The translations under genes were made by a program, and so were the position numbers. From the NCBI GenBank assembly GCA_027563935.2, contig CM050447.1:14104501-14168500 (forward strand): 64,000 bases of DNA, in the 5' to 3' direction. This document shows, one piece after another, positions 1 to 10,311 of the stretch; within the stretch, counting starts at the first letter, position 1, and each line of letters begins with the position of its first letter. Below the pieces are notes generated by a model. That model was given only the letters and a program-made list of their open reading frames with translations, searched no databases and was not told the origin of the DNA. This stretch comes from Costus lasius. Taxonomy: Eukaryota; Streptophyta; Magnoliopsida; Zingiberales; Costaceae.

Positions 1-155
1 CTTCGCCTAAGAATGTTAGAAGAGGTTATATCTAACCATTTATATTACTTTAATAATCACACACCTCGGTTGTTGTGCAGGTTCAGAAATTTAAACAAAT
101 TTCAAAGCAAATATGGACGATTGATATTAAATCTCGCTTAACATTTTTTTTTTTT

Positions 156-937
156 GGCCAAAGGCAAGAGTTGGTGTGTATTATATCCAAAAAGAAGTAT
201 GTACAATGTGTGGTTCTACGCTCAGACTCCCACTCTCCTTTCATCAAAATAGAGAGAATCTTGGCGGAACCTCCCCTATAATATTCGTCGCGGGAGGCCT
301 GCTACATATGTCTGAAATCTCCAATAAAAACAAAAAGACGAGGAGCGAGAAGAGAATAACAAAACAACACACACGACTTTACAAAACAACACAACACGAC
401 TTATACATCACAACTACTTTCTCCAATGGTGCTGGCGATTGTGGCGATGCAGTCTTTGATCTTAGACGAGGGAGCAGCCTCACAAGCTCACGTAGTTGCT
501 TCCAGCCTCATGAATCACCTTGACTTTGTCAAATAGTATATGATGTCCATTTAGCCATCCACCACAGTCAAGCTATTGAGATCAACTTTCAATTCTGAAG
601 GCAACTGTTCAATATCAATCTGAACTCTTGGCTCTGGATTGGAAATGGGAATGGCAGTAACATCATGCAAGTTTCTATAGCCACATGTCTGTGACTCTGA
701 GTTCTCTTTTACCTTCTTTTATTATAACCTGTCAACTTCGCATCCAAGCATTTACCAAGTGGAGGTATTGTCGATTAATAAATGCCAATGCAGTATCAAT
801 CAAGATATTTGCTAGCCTTCCGGGGTGCTGACCTCGCTCAACACCTGCAGCAGCGCCATGGGCAAGGAAGATAGCTACGGGAGAACCCCAGAATACAGTG
901 TAAAGAAACTTTAGATCAGCATAACTTCGAAAGAAAG
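156..937 (-). other. LINE 3' untranslated region, possibly with captured sequence
   Basis: This is the stretch between the ORF2 stop and the A tract, about 780 bp and long for a LINE 3' UTR. No recognised gene lies in it. Minus-strand 712 to 551 reads open for about 50 codons and ends in a TAA at 553-551; it looks protein-like (contains PIPNPEPRVQIDIEQLP), but I do not recognise a family. It may be a captured fragment or host sequence. Confidence 0.4.
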
Positions 938-3900
938 TTAACAATCAATCCCGCAGGAACTTAGGGCTGCCCAATCATTTAGTCGATGGAGTGGGGTAAG
1001 ATCGAACCCCTCACGTTTGTGCAGAGACCCAACTTTTGACATGATATCAGAAACTAGGGTCTTAAGCGAGATCATGACTATCCTGGGGTTGAAAACGCCT
1101 TGGGTCTTGAAGATAAGATGATTGCGTATCCTCCAAATATAATAAACTGCCCCGGTAAAAAGAAGTTTCTGTATATAGGATTTGTTAGAATCATCTTGCC
1201 CCCAGGTAAGTAGAAGATAAGCCATAAGGTCACGCCAAGAAAACCCAATATAAGAAATATTGCAAGTGCGCTTAATTAACCGCCAGTAGTCTTTGAAAAC
1301 GTGACAATGGAGGAATAAATGGTCGAGGGTTTCGGGATGAGACTTGCATAGCTCACAAGTAGGATCACTCACGATGCCCCAATTATATAGTTTTGCCTTG
1401 GTGCTTAGCCGGTCATGGCAAAGCAACCACATAAAGAAGGAGAATCGAGGTATCCTCCCTTTGAACCAAACTAGCCTTTTCCAAGGAGCCTCGGCATCCC
1501 GGAACTGGCCTTCATAAGCTGATTTGATAGTAAAAAGTCCAGTGTGCGATTTAGTCCAGAAAATTTGATCCGAATCGAGATGAGAGTGGATCTTGATATG
1601 GGGGATAGCAGTATAAATCTCCCGGAGCTTAAAGGATCTTGGTATGGGGATCCTCCAACTATGATTGCTAATGAGAGATTTGAGGCGGGCATCTTTTCCG
1701 CGTGGAGTCTCAAAACGTATGTCCTCGACCAGTGGAAGTAAGATACGTGAATCAAACCATGGGTCCAACCAAAACCGAATCAAATTGCCATCAGCCACTT
1801 TGTAACCGACCATACTCGTACATGTATCCCGGATTGATAGCAAACTGCGCGTCGGCCAGGGAGTGTACCGAGAGGGCTGAAAGGACCAAATGGAATCAGA
1901 GCCCAGGTATTTTACGTGGATCCACTTAACCCAAAGCGATTGCTTGTCTTGAAGTATGTTCCAGATGTGACGACAGAAGAAAGCCCGGTTCAATTTTCCA
2001 ATATCCCGAAGGCCCAGCCCCCCTAATTTTGTGGGTTTCGTGACAGTAATCCAAGCAACCTTGGGCAGTCCCTGCTTGTTACCACGAGACCAAAGGAATT
2101 TTGCAAGTAGCGAATTAAGCTTGGAGATTATGCCAGCGGGAAGGATAATAGCGCTACACCAGAAGTTTATATTACCATAGCACATTGATTTAATGAGTTC
2201 CACTCTCCCCGCATAAGATAAGCACTTAGCCCGCCATGCTGAAAGATATTTGGTGATTTTTTCCAAGAGGGGCATGCAGTCATTGGCCTTGATTTTTTTA
2301 CTTGTGATAGGAATACCAAGGTATCGGAAGGGCATAGTGCCCCTCTGGATTCCAAGAAGAGATGTAATCTGGGCTTGCCGCCTAGGGTCTGTGGAGTTGG
2401 AGAAAAAAATCTGTGATTTTTCTCTATTAATTTGGAGGCCCGTGTGTCGATGGAAGGTGTTAAGGATATTGAGAATAGCCCGCGCAGAGGATTCAGAGGG
2501 ATCGCAAAAGATGATAGCGTCATCGGCAAATTGTAGATTTGTGATCCCTAACTTCTTGCATTGCGTTAGAGGAGTAAGGTTACCCAACAAGAGTTGCTCG
2601 GATAGGAGATCCGTAAGATACTGCATCACGAGTATAAACAGATATGGCGACATGGGGCACCCCTGCCTTAATCCACGGGTGCCACAAAAAAGACCCACGT
2701 CTTGACCGTTAAGGGAGATGGTGAAAGACGGGGAAGTTACGCAGGTCATAACCCTCTCCGCAAACCAGGGCGAAAAATTGTAGGCAGTTAGAATTTGCTG
2801 GAGGAAATCCCATCGAACTGTATCAAAAGCTTTGTGTAAGTCCAATTTGATCGCCATTTGGGGCTTGCAAGTCTTGCGATGGAAGTTGCACATGATTTCT
2901 TGACACAACATGACATTTTCATGGATAGACCGGCCTTGGACAAAGGCATGCTGATTTAGGTCTATGAGTTCGGGCAGCACCTTTTTGATCCGTGTGGCCA
3001 AAGCTTTCGAGATGAATCTATAAATCATTTGACAGACGGAGATTGGCCTGAATTCTGCAAAAGAGGAAGGGTTAGGAACTTTAGGAATAAGGGCAAGGGA
3101 GGTGATATTAACCCGTTTGAGAAGCTTTCCATTATCCATAAAATCAATAATTGCCTTCAGCACATCCTCTTTGACAACGTTCCAGCATGATTTGAAGAAA
3201 GCCGCGTTGAACCCATCTACACCCGGAGCCTTTGAGATGTTAGCGTGCATGACTATATGCTCAATATCCTCCATAGTGTATTTGGATTCGAGGAGGCCAA
3301 TGGCCGAGGCCGAGAGCAATCTCTTTACCGGAATGGAGTCCTGCAGGGGAACAACCAGAGGGGCCAGGAGTGACTTAAAAAACCTGATCACCTCGAGAGA
3401 CAAATCATCACCAGATACAAAAACTCCTTGGTCATTTTTGATGGTAGATATCGTATTCCGAATGCGCCTGGTCTTCATTAAGCCATAGAAATATGCTGTA
3501 TTGGAGTCCCCAAGGGAGATAAGTTGGTCTCTCGAGCGTTGCTTTAGGGCAGATTCTTCATCGGCCCAGAACTTCTTGATTTCCTCTTGGTAATGTCTCT
3601 CTAAGGCGGAGAGGTTTTTGTCACGGAAGTCTGCTTGCAGTTGGGATTGGACTATGTCCAGCTTGCTTGTATTGTCTTTGAAGGCCGCTTCTCTGTCCAA
3701 GCGCATATTCCTTGCCCACTTCTTAAGGCTTTGCTTTACCATGGTAAGCTTATGGTACAGGGTATACATCGGGGTACCGTGGGCGCTATTGGAAGCCCAA
3801 ACAGATTGGACCAGCTGGCGCATACTGGGGTGGCGAATCCAGTGATTATAAAAACGAAATTTGGCTCCCTTGACCTTTGTATTTTTGCCGAATACGAGAA

Positions 3901-4600
3901 GAGCAGGCGAATGGTCAGATAACCCCGGATGAAGAAAGAGGGCCTCAGCACTTGGGTATTTTTCAATCCATGCCTTGGTGGCCATTATTCTATCCAGCTT
4001 ACAGCATATTTGATTTGCGCCAGCTTGAGAGTTGGACCAGGTGAATAGCGCACCGCGGGATTTTATGTCATCAATGTCAAGAGTAGCTCTCATCTCGATG
4101 TTGTTTAGGATTTCCTGATCGTTATTGGTAGATCCCCCTCTCTTGTCATCCAACGAAAAGAGCATGTTGAAGTCTCCAAGGATAACCATGGGGCCCAATT
4201 GGTACCAAGTGTTTATGGTCCCCCAAATATCTCTTCGCTCCCGAACCGAGTATAACCCATACACCACACCTAAGTAATAGAGCAAGTCCCCCTGGGTGCT
4301 ATGCACTTTCCCTATAATAGTTTGATTTGTTGTCTCTAGAATATCCACCATAAAAACTGAAGGATCCCAGATTAGCCAGATCCTACCACCGGGAATATTT
4401 GAATAGTTGGAGGCCATGTTCCACCCCGGGCAAACTGAAGCCATGATATCTGCACTCTTTGAAACACACACATGAGTTTCCAGGATAGCACACATTCTAA
4501 CCCTGTGTTTATTTATCATAGTTGCCATTTCTTTCCTCTTAGCGAGAGCGTTGAAACCTCTCACGTTCCAACTCATAATGGTATCGAGAGGAGCAGTCAT
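938..4600 (-). CDS. LINE ORF2: AP-type endonuclease / reverse transcriptase / zf-RVT
   Basis: An open frame of 1220 codons. The N-terminal 230 residues are an exonuclease-endonuclease-phosphatase domain: SWNVRG with Asn12, Glu41, GDFN with Asp143 and Asn145, and SDH with Asp229 and His230. The reverse transcriptase follows, with an FRPIS motif near 518, LDLHKAFD (Asp587), the GLRQGCPMSP block near 643-652 and the FADD catalytic box at 691-694. The C-terminal part has a zf-RVT domain with CELC and a DHLFLHC-like Cys/His pattern. In this class ORF2 nicks target DNA and primes reverse transcription from the nick. All catalytic residues I can check are present and there is no frameshift, so the enzyme could be functional. 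The start codon overlaps the ORF1 stop as ATGA at 4600-4597, which suggests termination-reinitiation. The length is typical of plant L1 ORF2. Confidence 0.94.
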   Translation of the reverse strand: MTAPLDTIMSWNVRGFNALAKRKEMATMINKHRVRMCAILETHVCVSKSADIMASVCPGWNMASNYSNIPGGRIWLIWDPSVFMVDILETTNQTIIGKVHSTQGDLLYYLGVVYGLYSVRERRDIWGTINTWYQLGPMVILGDFNMLFSLDDKRGGSTNNDQEILNNIEMRATLDIDDIKSRGALFTWSNSQAGANQICCKLDRIMATKAWIEKYPSAEALFLHPGLSDHSPALLVFGKNTKVKGAKFRFYNHWIRHPSMRQLVQSVWASNSAHGTPMYTLYHKLTMVKQSLKKWARNMRLDREAAFKDNTSKLDIVQSQLQADFRDKNLSALERHYQEEIKKFWADEESALKQRSRDQLISLGDSNTAYFYGLMKTRRIRNTISTIKNDQGVFVSGDDLSLEVIRFFKSLLAPLVVPLQDSIPVKRLLSASAIGLLESKYTMEDIEHIVMHANISKAPGVDGFNAAFFKSCWNVVKEDVLKAIIDFMDNGKLLKRVNITSLALIPKVPNPSSFAEFRPISVCQMIYRFISKALATRIKKVLPELIDLNQHAFVQGRSIHENVMLCQEIMCNFHRKTCKPQMAIKLDLHKAFDTVRWDFLQQILTAYNFSPWFAERVMTCVTSPSFTISLNGQDVGLFCGTRGLRQGCPMSPYLFILVMQYLTDLLSEQLLLGNLTPLTQCKKLGITNLQFADDAIIFCDPSESSARAILNILNTFHRHTGLQINREKSQIFFSNSTDPRRQAQITSLLGIQRGTMPFRYLGIPITSKKIKANDCMPLLEKITKYLSAWRAKCLSYAGRVELIKSMCYGNINFWCSAIILPAGIISKLNSLLAKFLWSRGNKQGLPKVAWITVTKPTKLGGLGLRDIGKLNRAFFCRHIWNILQDKQSLWVKWIHVKYLGSDSIWSFQPSRYTPWPTRSLLSIRDTCTSMVGYKVADGNLIRFWLDPWFDSRILLPLVEDIRFETPRGKDARLKSLISNHSWRIPIPRSFKLREIYTAIPHIKIHSHLDSDQIFWTKSHTGLFTIKSAYEGQFRDAEAPWKRLVWFKGRIPRFSFFMWLLCHDRLSTKAKLYNWGIVSDPTCELCKSHPETLDHLFLHCHVFKDYWRLIKRTCNISYIGFSWRDLMAYLLLTWGQDDSNKSYIQKLLFTGAVYYIWRIRNHLIFKTQGVFNPRIVMISLKTLVSDIMSKVGSLHKREGFDLTPLHRLNDWAALSSCGIDC

Positions 4601-5916
4601 GGGGCAACCGGGGTAGAGGGACTGAGGCTCTTAGGGTCCCCATGATTTGAAGGAGCATATTGGTTCTTGTTTTTGTTCTTGTTGTTCTTCTTTTTTTTCC
4701 TGTTTTTCTCCTGCGCCGAGACTACGAAATCTTGTAGGTCTAGGAGGCAATTTGCCTCCTGCCTGGATAGCTGAGCACCCGCCAAGTTCTCCGGACCCAG
4801 GGTCTCAATGTCACTGTCTAACTCATCCGGACCTGGGATAATATGGGTAGCGGAAATCAGGTTGCCTTCGCTACTAGAGCTGCCAGGGTCGGGAGTAACA
4901 AGGCTGACCTCTAGTATCCCTTTCGAGCGCAGCCCGGCCCTTGGAGTCGCAGGGTTACTGGAACCAGCAGGCTCGCAATCAGGGCAGGGAGGAAGATGAG
5001 AGGAACTTCCCACGTCCTTTTGTGCCCTAGGCTTTTGGGCAATCCTGTTATTCTCCATACTCGCACACACAACTGTTTCCGGCTGGGGTAATGACTTCTG
5101 TTGCCAGACGGGGTTCAAAGCAGCCTTCCCTGCCCCTGCACAGCTCTTTGTAGTGTGTCCGAAAACGTTGCACTTGCTTCAGTGCGAGGGGACAGCCTCA
5201 TATTCAAATCGCAAGTGGACATCCGACCCCCCATTAACTGAGACTGAGAGGACTTCAGGGAAATCAGAGGCGGCTTCCATTTCCACACAGAAACGGGCGA
5301 ACCCCAGCCTTGATTTTGGTGCCGTTGCCAGATCCATGGACAGGGGCTTACCGATAGCGCTTGCAACTTTTCCAATGATTCCTGAAGACCACCACTTGAG
5401 GGGGAGATTATGCAGTCGGACCCAAATGGGGATCGAGGAGAGATCCACCCTGGAAAGCTCGTCATCTGGGTTCCATGGTTTGATAATCAATATCTTGCCA
5501 AACACAAACCATGGACCCGCCTCCAAAACCCTCGTCTTATCCTCAGCCGAACCAAAGCGGAAAAGAAGGAAACCCGCAGGGAGCGAGTAAACTTCCAGCT
5601 CCCCCTGCGGTTTCCACAATTGGAGGACCTTTTGCTTGAGAGTGTGAAAATTTGGCCGAAAGCCAAGGAAATACCCTACTAAGGTGTTCGCCCAGAATTC
5701 ACAATTTTCTTCAAGCTCCTCCTCAGGAACCGAGATGTCAAGCATCCCGTGCTCAAGGCTTACATCCGACTGAGTTAGGGTGCAGTTTGTGTTACTCGAA
5801 ATGGGCTTGGGGAAGAGGGCACTCCATGTTTTCGCCCCCTGCGGACTAGCCACCGGGGCTAGGGGCATAGCCGGGGAGGCCCTCCCGACCTGGAGCCCAG
5901 GGAATCTCGGTGGCAT
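4597..5916 (-). pseudogene. LINE ORF1 (DUF4283 nucleic-acid-binding protein), one nonsense codon
   Basis: The likely start is the Met at 5916; an open frame runs further up to 6288, but that part reads like leader. The N-terminal half is a DUF4283 domain with the usual 'GPWFVFGK', 'KPWNPD' and 'IPIWVRLHNLP' blocks. It should continue into a CX2CX4HX4C zinc knuckle. The codon for the first cysteine of the knuckle is TGA at 5181-5179. The frame resumes at once with SKCNVFGHTTKSC and stays open to 4597. So one base change (Cys to stop) splits ORF1 into a DUF4283 part and a knuckle plus Lys-rich tail. Plant L1 ORF1 proteins coat the RNA; loss of the knuckle should weaken RNA binding. The ORF1 stop overlaps the ORF2 start by ATGA. 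Confidence 0.86.
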
Positions 5917-6350
5917 AGAGACGAGCCCTCCCGCCAAAAGAAAATTACGAAACGAGAGAGGAGGGAGCCCTAGATTCCCAGCAAGATTCCAGACAAAACC
6001 TCGAGATAAAGAACCAGGAAGCACGAGAAGCAACAACAAGCAGAAACCCCAAACAAAGCTTCCCAGCGAGCTCCGGGGTGAAAAGCTTGGGGGAAAAATA
6101 CGGAGAGGCCTCGGAAATACAGAATACCAGAGAAGAACCAATGCAGAGAAAGCAGGTATAGTACCAGGAGCTCCGAACTCGTCAGCGAACCCTAGGTCGC
6201 GAGGCCATCTACGCTGCGGAGCAGGGAAGGACTCGGCATAGATCTTCGCTCGCCCTAGGATCTCCACACCTAAGCCACCCGAAGGCACCCTTCATCGCCG
6301 GCGAGAAAGATGGCACCGGCGTCCCCACGATCGCCCATACTCCGCCCCCT

Positions 6351-6938
6351 TTTATGAGCGTTGAGGAGCGTTGAGGAAACCACTATTGGCGTGTGTTAGC
6401 AGGGTATTCCATCAAAGTTATATGGAGGCTCTCACAAAATTTATCTAGAAATTTCTCTGTCTCAAATTATTTGTATTTTTCGAAATCGTAATTTTCCATT
6501 CTTAATAAAAATCTTGCTTAGCTATTGGAAAAAAAAAATACTTGGCAAAGAAAGTGTGGGACCCACTCAATTTTTTTCGAATCTTTTCCGCGGTAGATGC
6601 TTCTACCCAAATCCAAAAGCTTCGCAGCAGCACGGAGGGGCCAAAATGTGAAAAGACGGGATTTATCACCTCCACCGCAAAAAGGCAATTTACCACAAAA
6701 TGGCAGCGGAGCATATGAGGGGAGAGAAAGAGCGACCTTGCAAGGCCTCGGTATCTCCACGTCCTCCGCCGCGGCCCAACCCCAACCTCTCATTCACGTA
6801 CCCGCCATTTTAAAACGCCAGCGGCGCCACCAGATTCGTGCGTCTGCCACCACTCCCCGAAACCCTTCACACACACACTCTCTCTCCCCCTTCAGATCCT
6901 GATTCCAAGAAATTGCAGCAACTGACTCCATTCGATCC
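6351..6938 (+). promoter_or_regulatory. Upstream region and 5' leader of phytoene synthase
   Basis: AT-rich DNA (6410-6540) passes into GC-rich DNA with CT-rich and CACA tracts just before the PSY start codon, as expected for a plant 5' leader. A weak TATA-like TTTTAAAA lies near 6808. I see no unambiguous light-response element. The LINE ends at its left border, so the promoter space left is at most about 600 bp. Confidence 0.45.
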
Positions 6939-9722
6939 ATGTCGGGCTCACTCCTTTGGGCTGTACTGCCCAAAGAGACCGGCAGCAGGAGCTCCCTCCT
7001 CGTCCCCTTCGTCGGGGCCGGCAAGAGAAGGAGCAGCCGCCGGAGAAGCAGCGCCGTGGAGTGGGGCTGCAGTCGCCCGTCTCTGGCCGGAGCCGCGGTC
7101 TCCGCCAGCCTGACCGCGGTGCCGCAGAGGACTTCCGAGCAGCTGGTCTACGAGGTGGTGCTCCGGCAGGCGGCGCTGGTCGGCGAAACCCGGCGTAGGG
7201 TCCCGGCGGCCGTGGAGGCCCCGACGGCCCCAGTGCGGAGGGATCTGCTCGAGGAGGCGTACGAACGTTGCGGAGAGGTCTGCGCCGAGTACGCCAAGAC
7301 ATTCTACCTCGGTAATTCCGCGTGCATTGCTCTTTTGGGATCTTGGATCTGCAGCTTGCTGGTTTGTTGATAATGATTATAGTGGCGTGGTGTGGGTTGT
7401 TGGTGGATGCTCTGCTATTTGTACGCTAGGCCTTGTTTTCTGGATAGCATAGTTTGTTTGTCTTGCCATTTGTTTAATCCAAAAATTGTATGCATTGGAT
7501 GCATTTGACTGATTCCAAGTTCGAAGTCGCGGTCAAACAGAAAAGCGAAAAGCTTCTATTTTAGTGTTTCATTACACTCCTGCTTTGTGGTTGCGGCATT
7601 TCATCAGTCATAGTCCAAACAAAGTCAAACTTTGTTGGTTTCTAAGTTTCTACCAATTTTTAGGGTTCATGGAGACGGGGTTGATCATGTGATTTCAAAA
7701 TTAGAGTAACACATTTTGCTATTAAAATGCAATTATAATTTATAAACATATTCAGCTTGAATTTATATCATCCTTAGAGTCGAACTGTTTGAGTTGATGG
7801 AATTTTGGGTCAGAATGTGCTGATGAATTTTATTTGTTTTCAGGAACACTACTCATGACCCCTGAGCGAAGAAAAGCTATTTGGGCAATCTATGGTATAC
7901 CTTTTTAATTTTTTAATTTTTTTCATGTGTGTTCGTTTTTTCAAGTGTATCCAAATATCCTGTGCCTCTAACAATGGATGTCAATTTCTAGAGAGCTTCA
8001 GGATTTATTTTTTCCCCCGTCGCTGGCCATAGGTCAAGGTGCATAGGGGAAGATGATTGTCTTATCACATTATTCTAATAGATAAGCACTAGAGTTAAGA
8101 AATTTTCTAACTTCTAATTATCGTCACAGAGTAATATTATCTAAGGGAAAACATTTAAAAAAGGCTTTAGTTGTTTATAGAATCACTACTGTAGATAAAT
8201 GGAAATAGAGTCAGCGTTTGATATAGTTTGGCAAGGAGATTGAGAAATAAGCATACGGCAACTTTTGCTAGCATTATGTTATATACTGACGAATCATATT
8301 TAGTTGTGTAATTTTATATCATCTTTTATGCTGATTCTTTGGTCACTTAAATTGTAATAACTTCTTTATTTTTCAGTGTGGTGCAGAAGAACTGATGAAC
8401 TTGTTGATGGCCCTAACGCCTCTCACATTACACCCACTGCTTTAGATCGCTGGGAGAACAGATTGGAGAATCTATTCAATGGCCGTCCGTATGATATGTG
8501 TGATGCTGCTCTATCCGACACAGTATCAAAATATCCTGTTGATATTCAGGTGAAGACAGATATAATTCTTTACTGATTTTTTTTATCATAATTATTTTTC
8601 TACTTGATGTAGTTTATTCATATACTGGCATGGTGACGTTTGAATTAAATTAGTCTCACTCTTCTTGATACAGCCGTTCAAGGATATGATAGAAGGAATG
8701 AGAATGGACCTTCGAAAGTCAAGATATATGAACTTTGATGAGCTCTATCTCTACTGTTATTACGTCGCTGGCACAGTGGGGCTAATGAGTGTCCCAGTAA
8801 TGGGTATTTCACCGGATTCAAAGGCCCCAACTGAGAGTGTTTACAATGCAGCCTTAGCTCTTGGCATTGCTAATCAGCTAACCAACATACTTAGGGATGT
8901 TGGAGAGGAGTAAGTTCCCCTTATCCTGTTGCATGTCATATCTAAAATTTCCATCTTGATAACATTTCAAGCAAGAAGAGGGTGACCTTATTTTATCACG
9001 CATACATAAAACACTTCATTTTGTTGGACTTTCCTCTCATTTTACTTGATAAGAATTTAACTGGATGAAATTTATTTTTTATAAAACGAGGTTGTTCTTA
9101 CAAAAGAACAGGCTGTTGAACATATTTTATTGAACCTCTCTTTATGTACTTCCATTCAGTTCCAGGAGGGGGAGAGTGTACCTTCCACAAGATGAATTGG
9201 CCGAAGCTGGTCTATCAGATGATGATATTTACAAAGGAAAAGTGACAGACAAATGGAGGAACTTCATGAAAGGTCAAATCAAGCGAGCCAGGATGTTCTT
9301 TGATGAGGCTGAGAAGGGCATTTATGGGTTGAATTCAGCTAGCAGATGGCCGGTATAAAATCAACCTTCACTTTTCCTTTTATTTGAAGGGAATTTTGGT
9401 GATAAAATTAAGGGGTCATTTTGGTCGATGAAACAGCAACTACATTCTTTATCCACTCCTAATTGAATGCTTAATCCTTCGGTTGATTAACAAATGAAAC
9501 AGGAAAAGTTTTGAAGGACTTTCCGATTGCGTTGATCTTCTGTTCTTTCAGGTTTTGGCATCGTCGCTGCTCTATCGGCAGATTCTGGATGCCATTGAAA
9601 CGAATGACTACAACAACTTCACGAAGCGTGCGTATGTGGGGAAGGCAAAGAAATTGGCCACATTGCCCGTAGCGTATGCCAAGGCGCTCCTCGGCCCCTC
9701 AAAAGAGAAAGCAAGCGTATAA
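6939..9722 (+). CDS. PSY: Phytoene synthase, chloroplastic (six exons)
   Basis: Exons by splice signals and phase: 6939-7311, 7844-7894, 8377-8549, 8674-8909, 9160-9352, 9552-9722; together 1197 nt, 398 codons plus TAA. The enzyme joins two geranylgeranyl diphosphates into 15-cis-phytoene, the first committed step of carotenoid synthesis in plastids. The first 70 or so residues are Ser/Arg-rich and poor in acidic residues, as in a transit peptide. The two Asp-rich Mg-diphosphate motifs are present: DELVD at 148-152 and DVGED at 274-278, the latter split by intron 4. Further family blocks are YAKTFYLGT, the [10 protein letters not shown] segment, [11 protein letters not shown] and [11 protein letters not shown]. 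Every exon joins in phase with GT/AG borders and no frame is broken, so it should be functional. Family length is about 380-430 residues. Which PSY paralogue it is cannot be told. Confidence 0.97.
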
Positions 9723-10311
9723 CTTTCGCAATGTAATTCCAAATGTAAATTCATGTTGTTTCTTATTAGTTCTTACAGGGGGGGGGGGGGGCGGTGTTGT
9801 TACCCGTCAGGAAAAAAAACATTTTTGTGCTACAGTCATGTGAATTAAAGAATACATCTTTTTATTTATTGTCCTATTTTTGGGTACCTAAAACACAATT
9901 ATATATCTCCTTCAGACACGCAAATTCTTATATGCAATATATATAATTTGCACTTTATGCAATTAATATTTTTTAAAATTTTAGTGTATCGAACTTTGGC
10001 CCCTATTAAGATTATTAATTTTTATTAAAGAGCTATATACTTAAAAAAAATACAATATTTTAAAATATTTTGTTGGCACATTTATCTACTTTGAGGATTC
10101 AAATTACCACATGGATAAAAATTGCGATCACGGGAGATTTTCCAATTGCTGAGCAGGTATGAGAGTGAGTAACTAACAAACCGGTAAGAAAATTATTTCT
10201 CTTCAAGTTTGAGTTTGGAGCTCAAGGGACAGGACGAAAACCCTTCTCCGCCTTTCTTTAACCCTCGCTTCAAATTCGTCCCTGCCCGGCGATTCTCACT
10301 GCGCGGGAAGG
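9723..10311 (+). other. Intergenic region between PSY and APC5
   Basis: This 589-bp stretch holds the PSY 3' UTR, a run of 14 G at 9778-9791, AT-rich DNA, and from about 10200 the GC-rich leader of APC5. There is no gene. The short spacing means that the PSY terminator and the APC5 promoter must lie within it. Confidence 0.6.

Larger units (their letters stand above)
144..6350 (-). mobile_element. LINE (non-LTR, L1-type) retrotransposon, nearly full length
   Basis: Read on the minus strand, the element has a GC-rich leader, ORF1 with a DUF4283 domain and CCHC knuckle, ORF2 with endonuclease and reverse transcriptase, and a tract of 12 A (plus-strand T at 144-155) after the sequence GGCC, which fits a LINE 3' end. 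The 5' end near 6350 is placed by the change from GC-rich leader to AT-rich DNA and is approximate. No convincing target-site duplication was found: the bases outside the A tract resemble 6508-6522 only loosely. ORF2 is open throughout, so the insertion is probably not very old. It ends about 600 bp upstream of the phytoene synthase start codon and is transcribed away from that gene. Confidence 0.85.

Noticed and set aside
176..523. Plus-strand open frame of 115 codons near the left edge
   Set aside because: It runs antisense to the LINE 3' region, has no family signature and mixed composition.
2250..2705. Plus-strand open frames antisense to LINE ORF2
   Set aside because: They are shadows of the intact reverse transcriptase frame.
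6508..6522. Partial match to 129-143 as the LINE target duplication
   Set aside because: Only about 12 of 15 bases match and the site is 150 bp beyond the plausible LINE 5' end.
6892..7302. Minus-strand open frame over PSY exon 1
   Set aside because: It is a GC-rich shadow of the transit peptide and first exon.
9778..9791. G14 run as a regulatory G-quadruplex
   Set aside because: A plain homopolymer after the PSY stop; nothing in the sequence supports a role.
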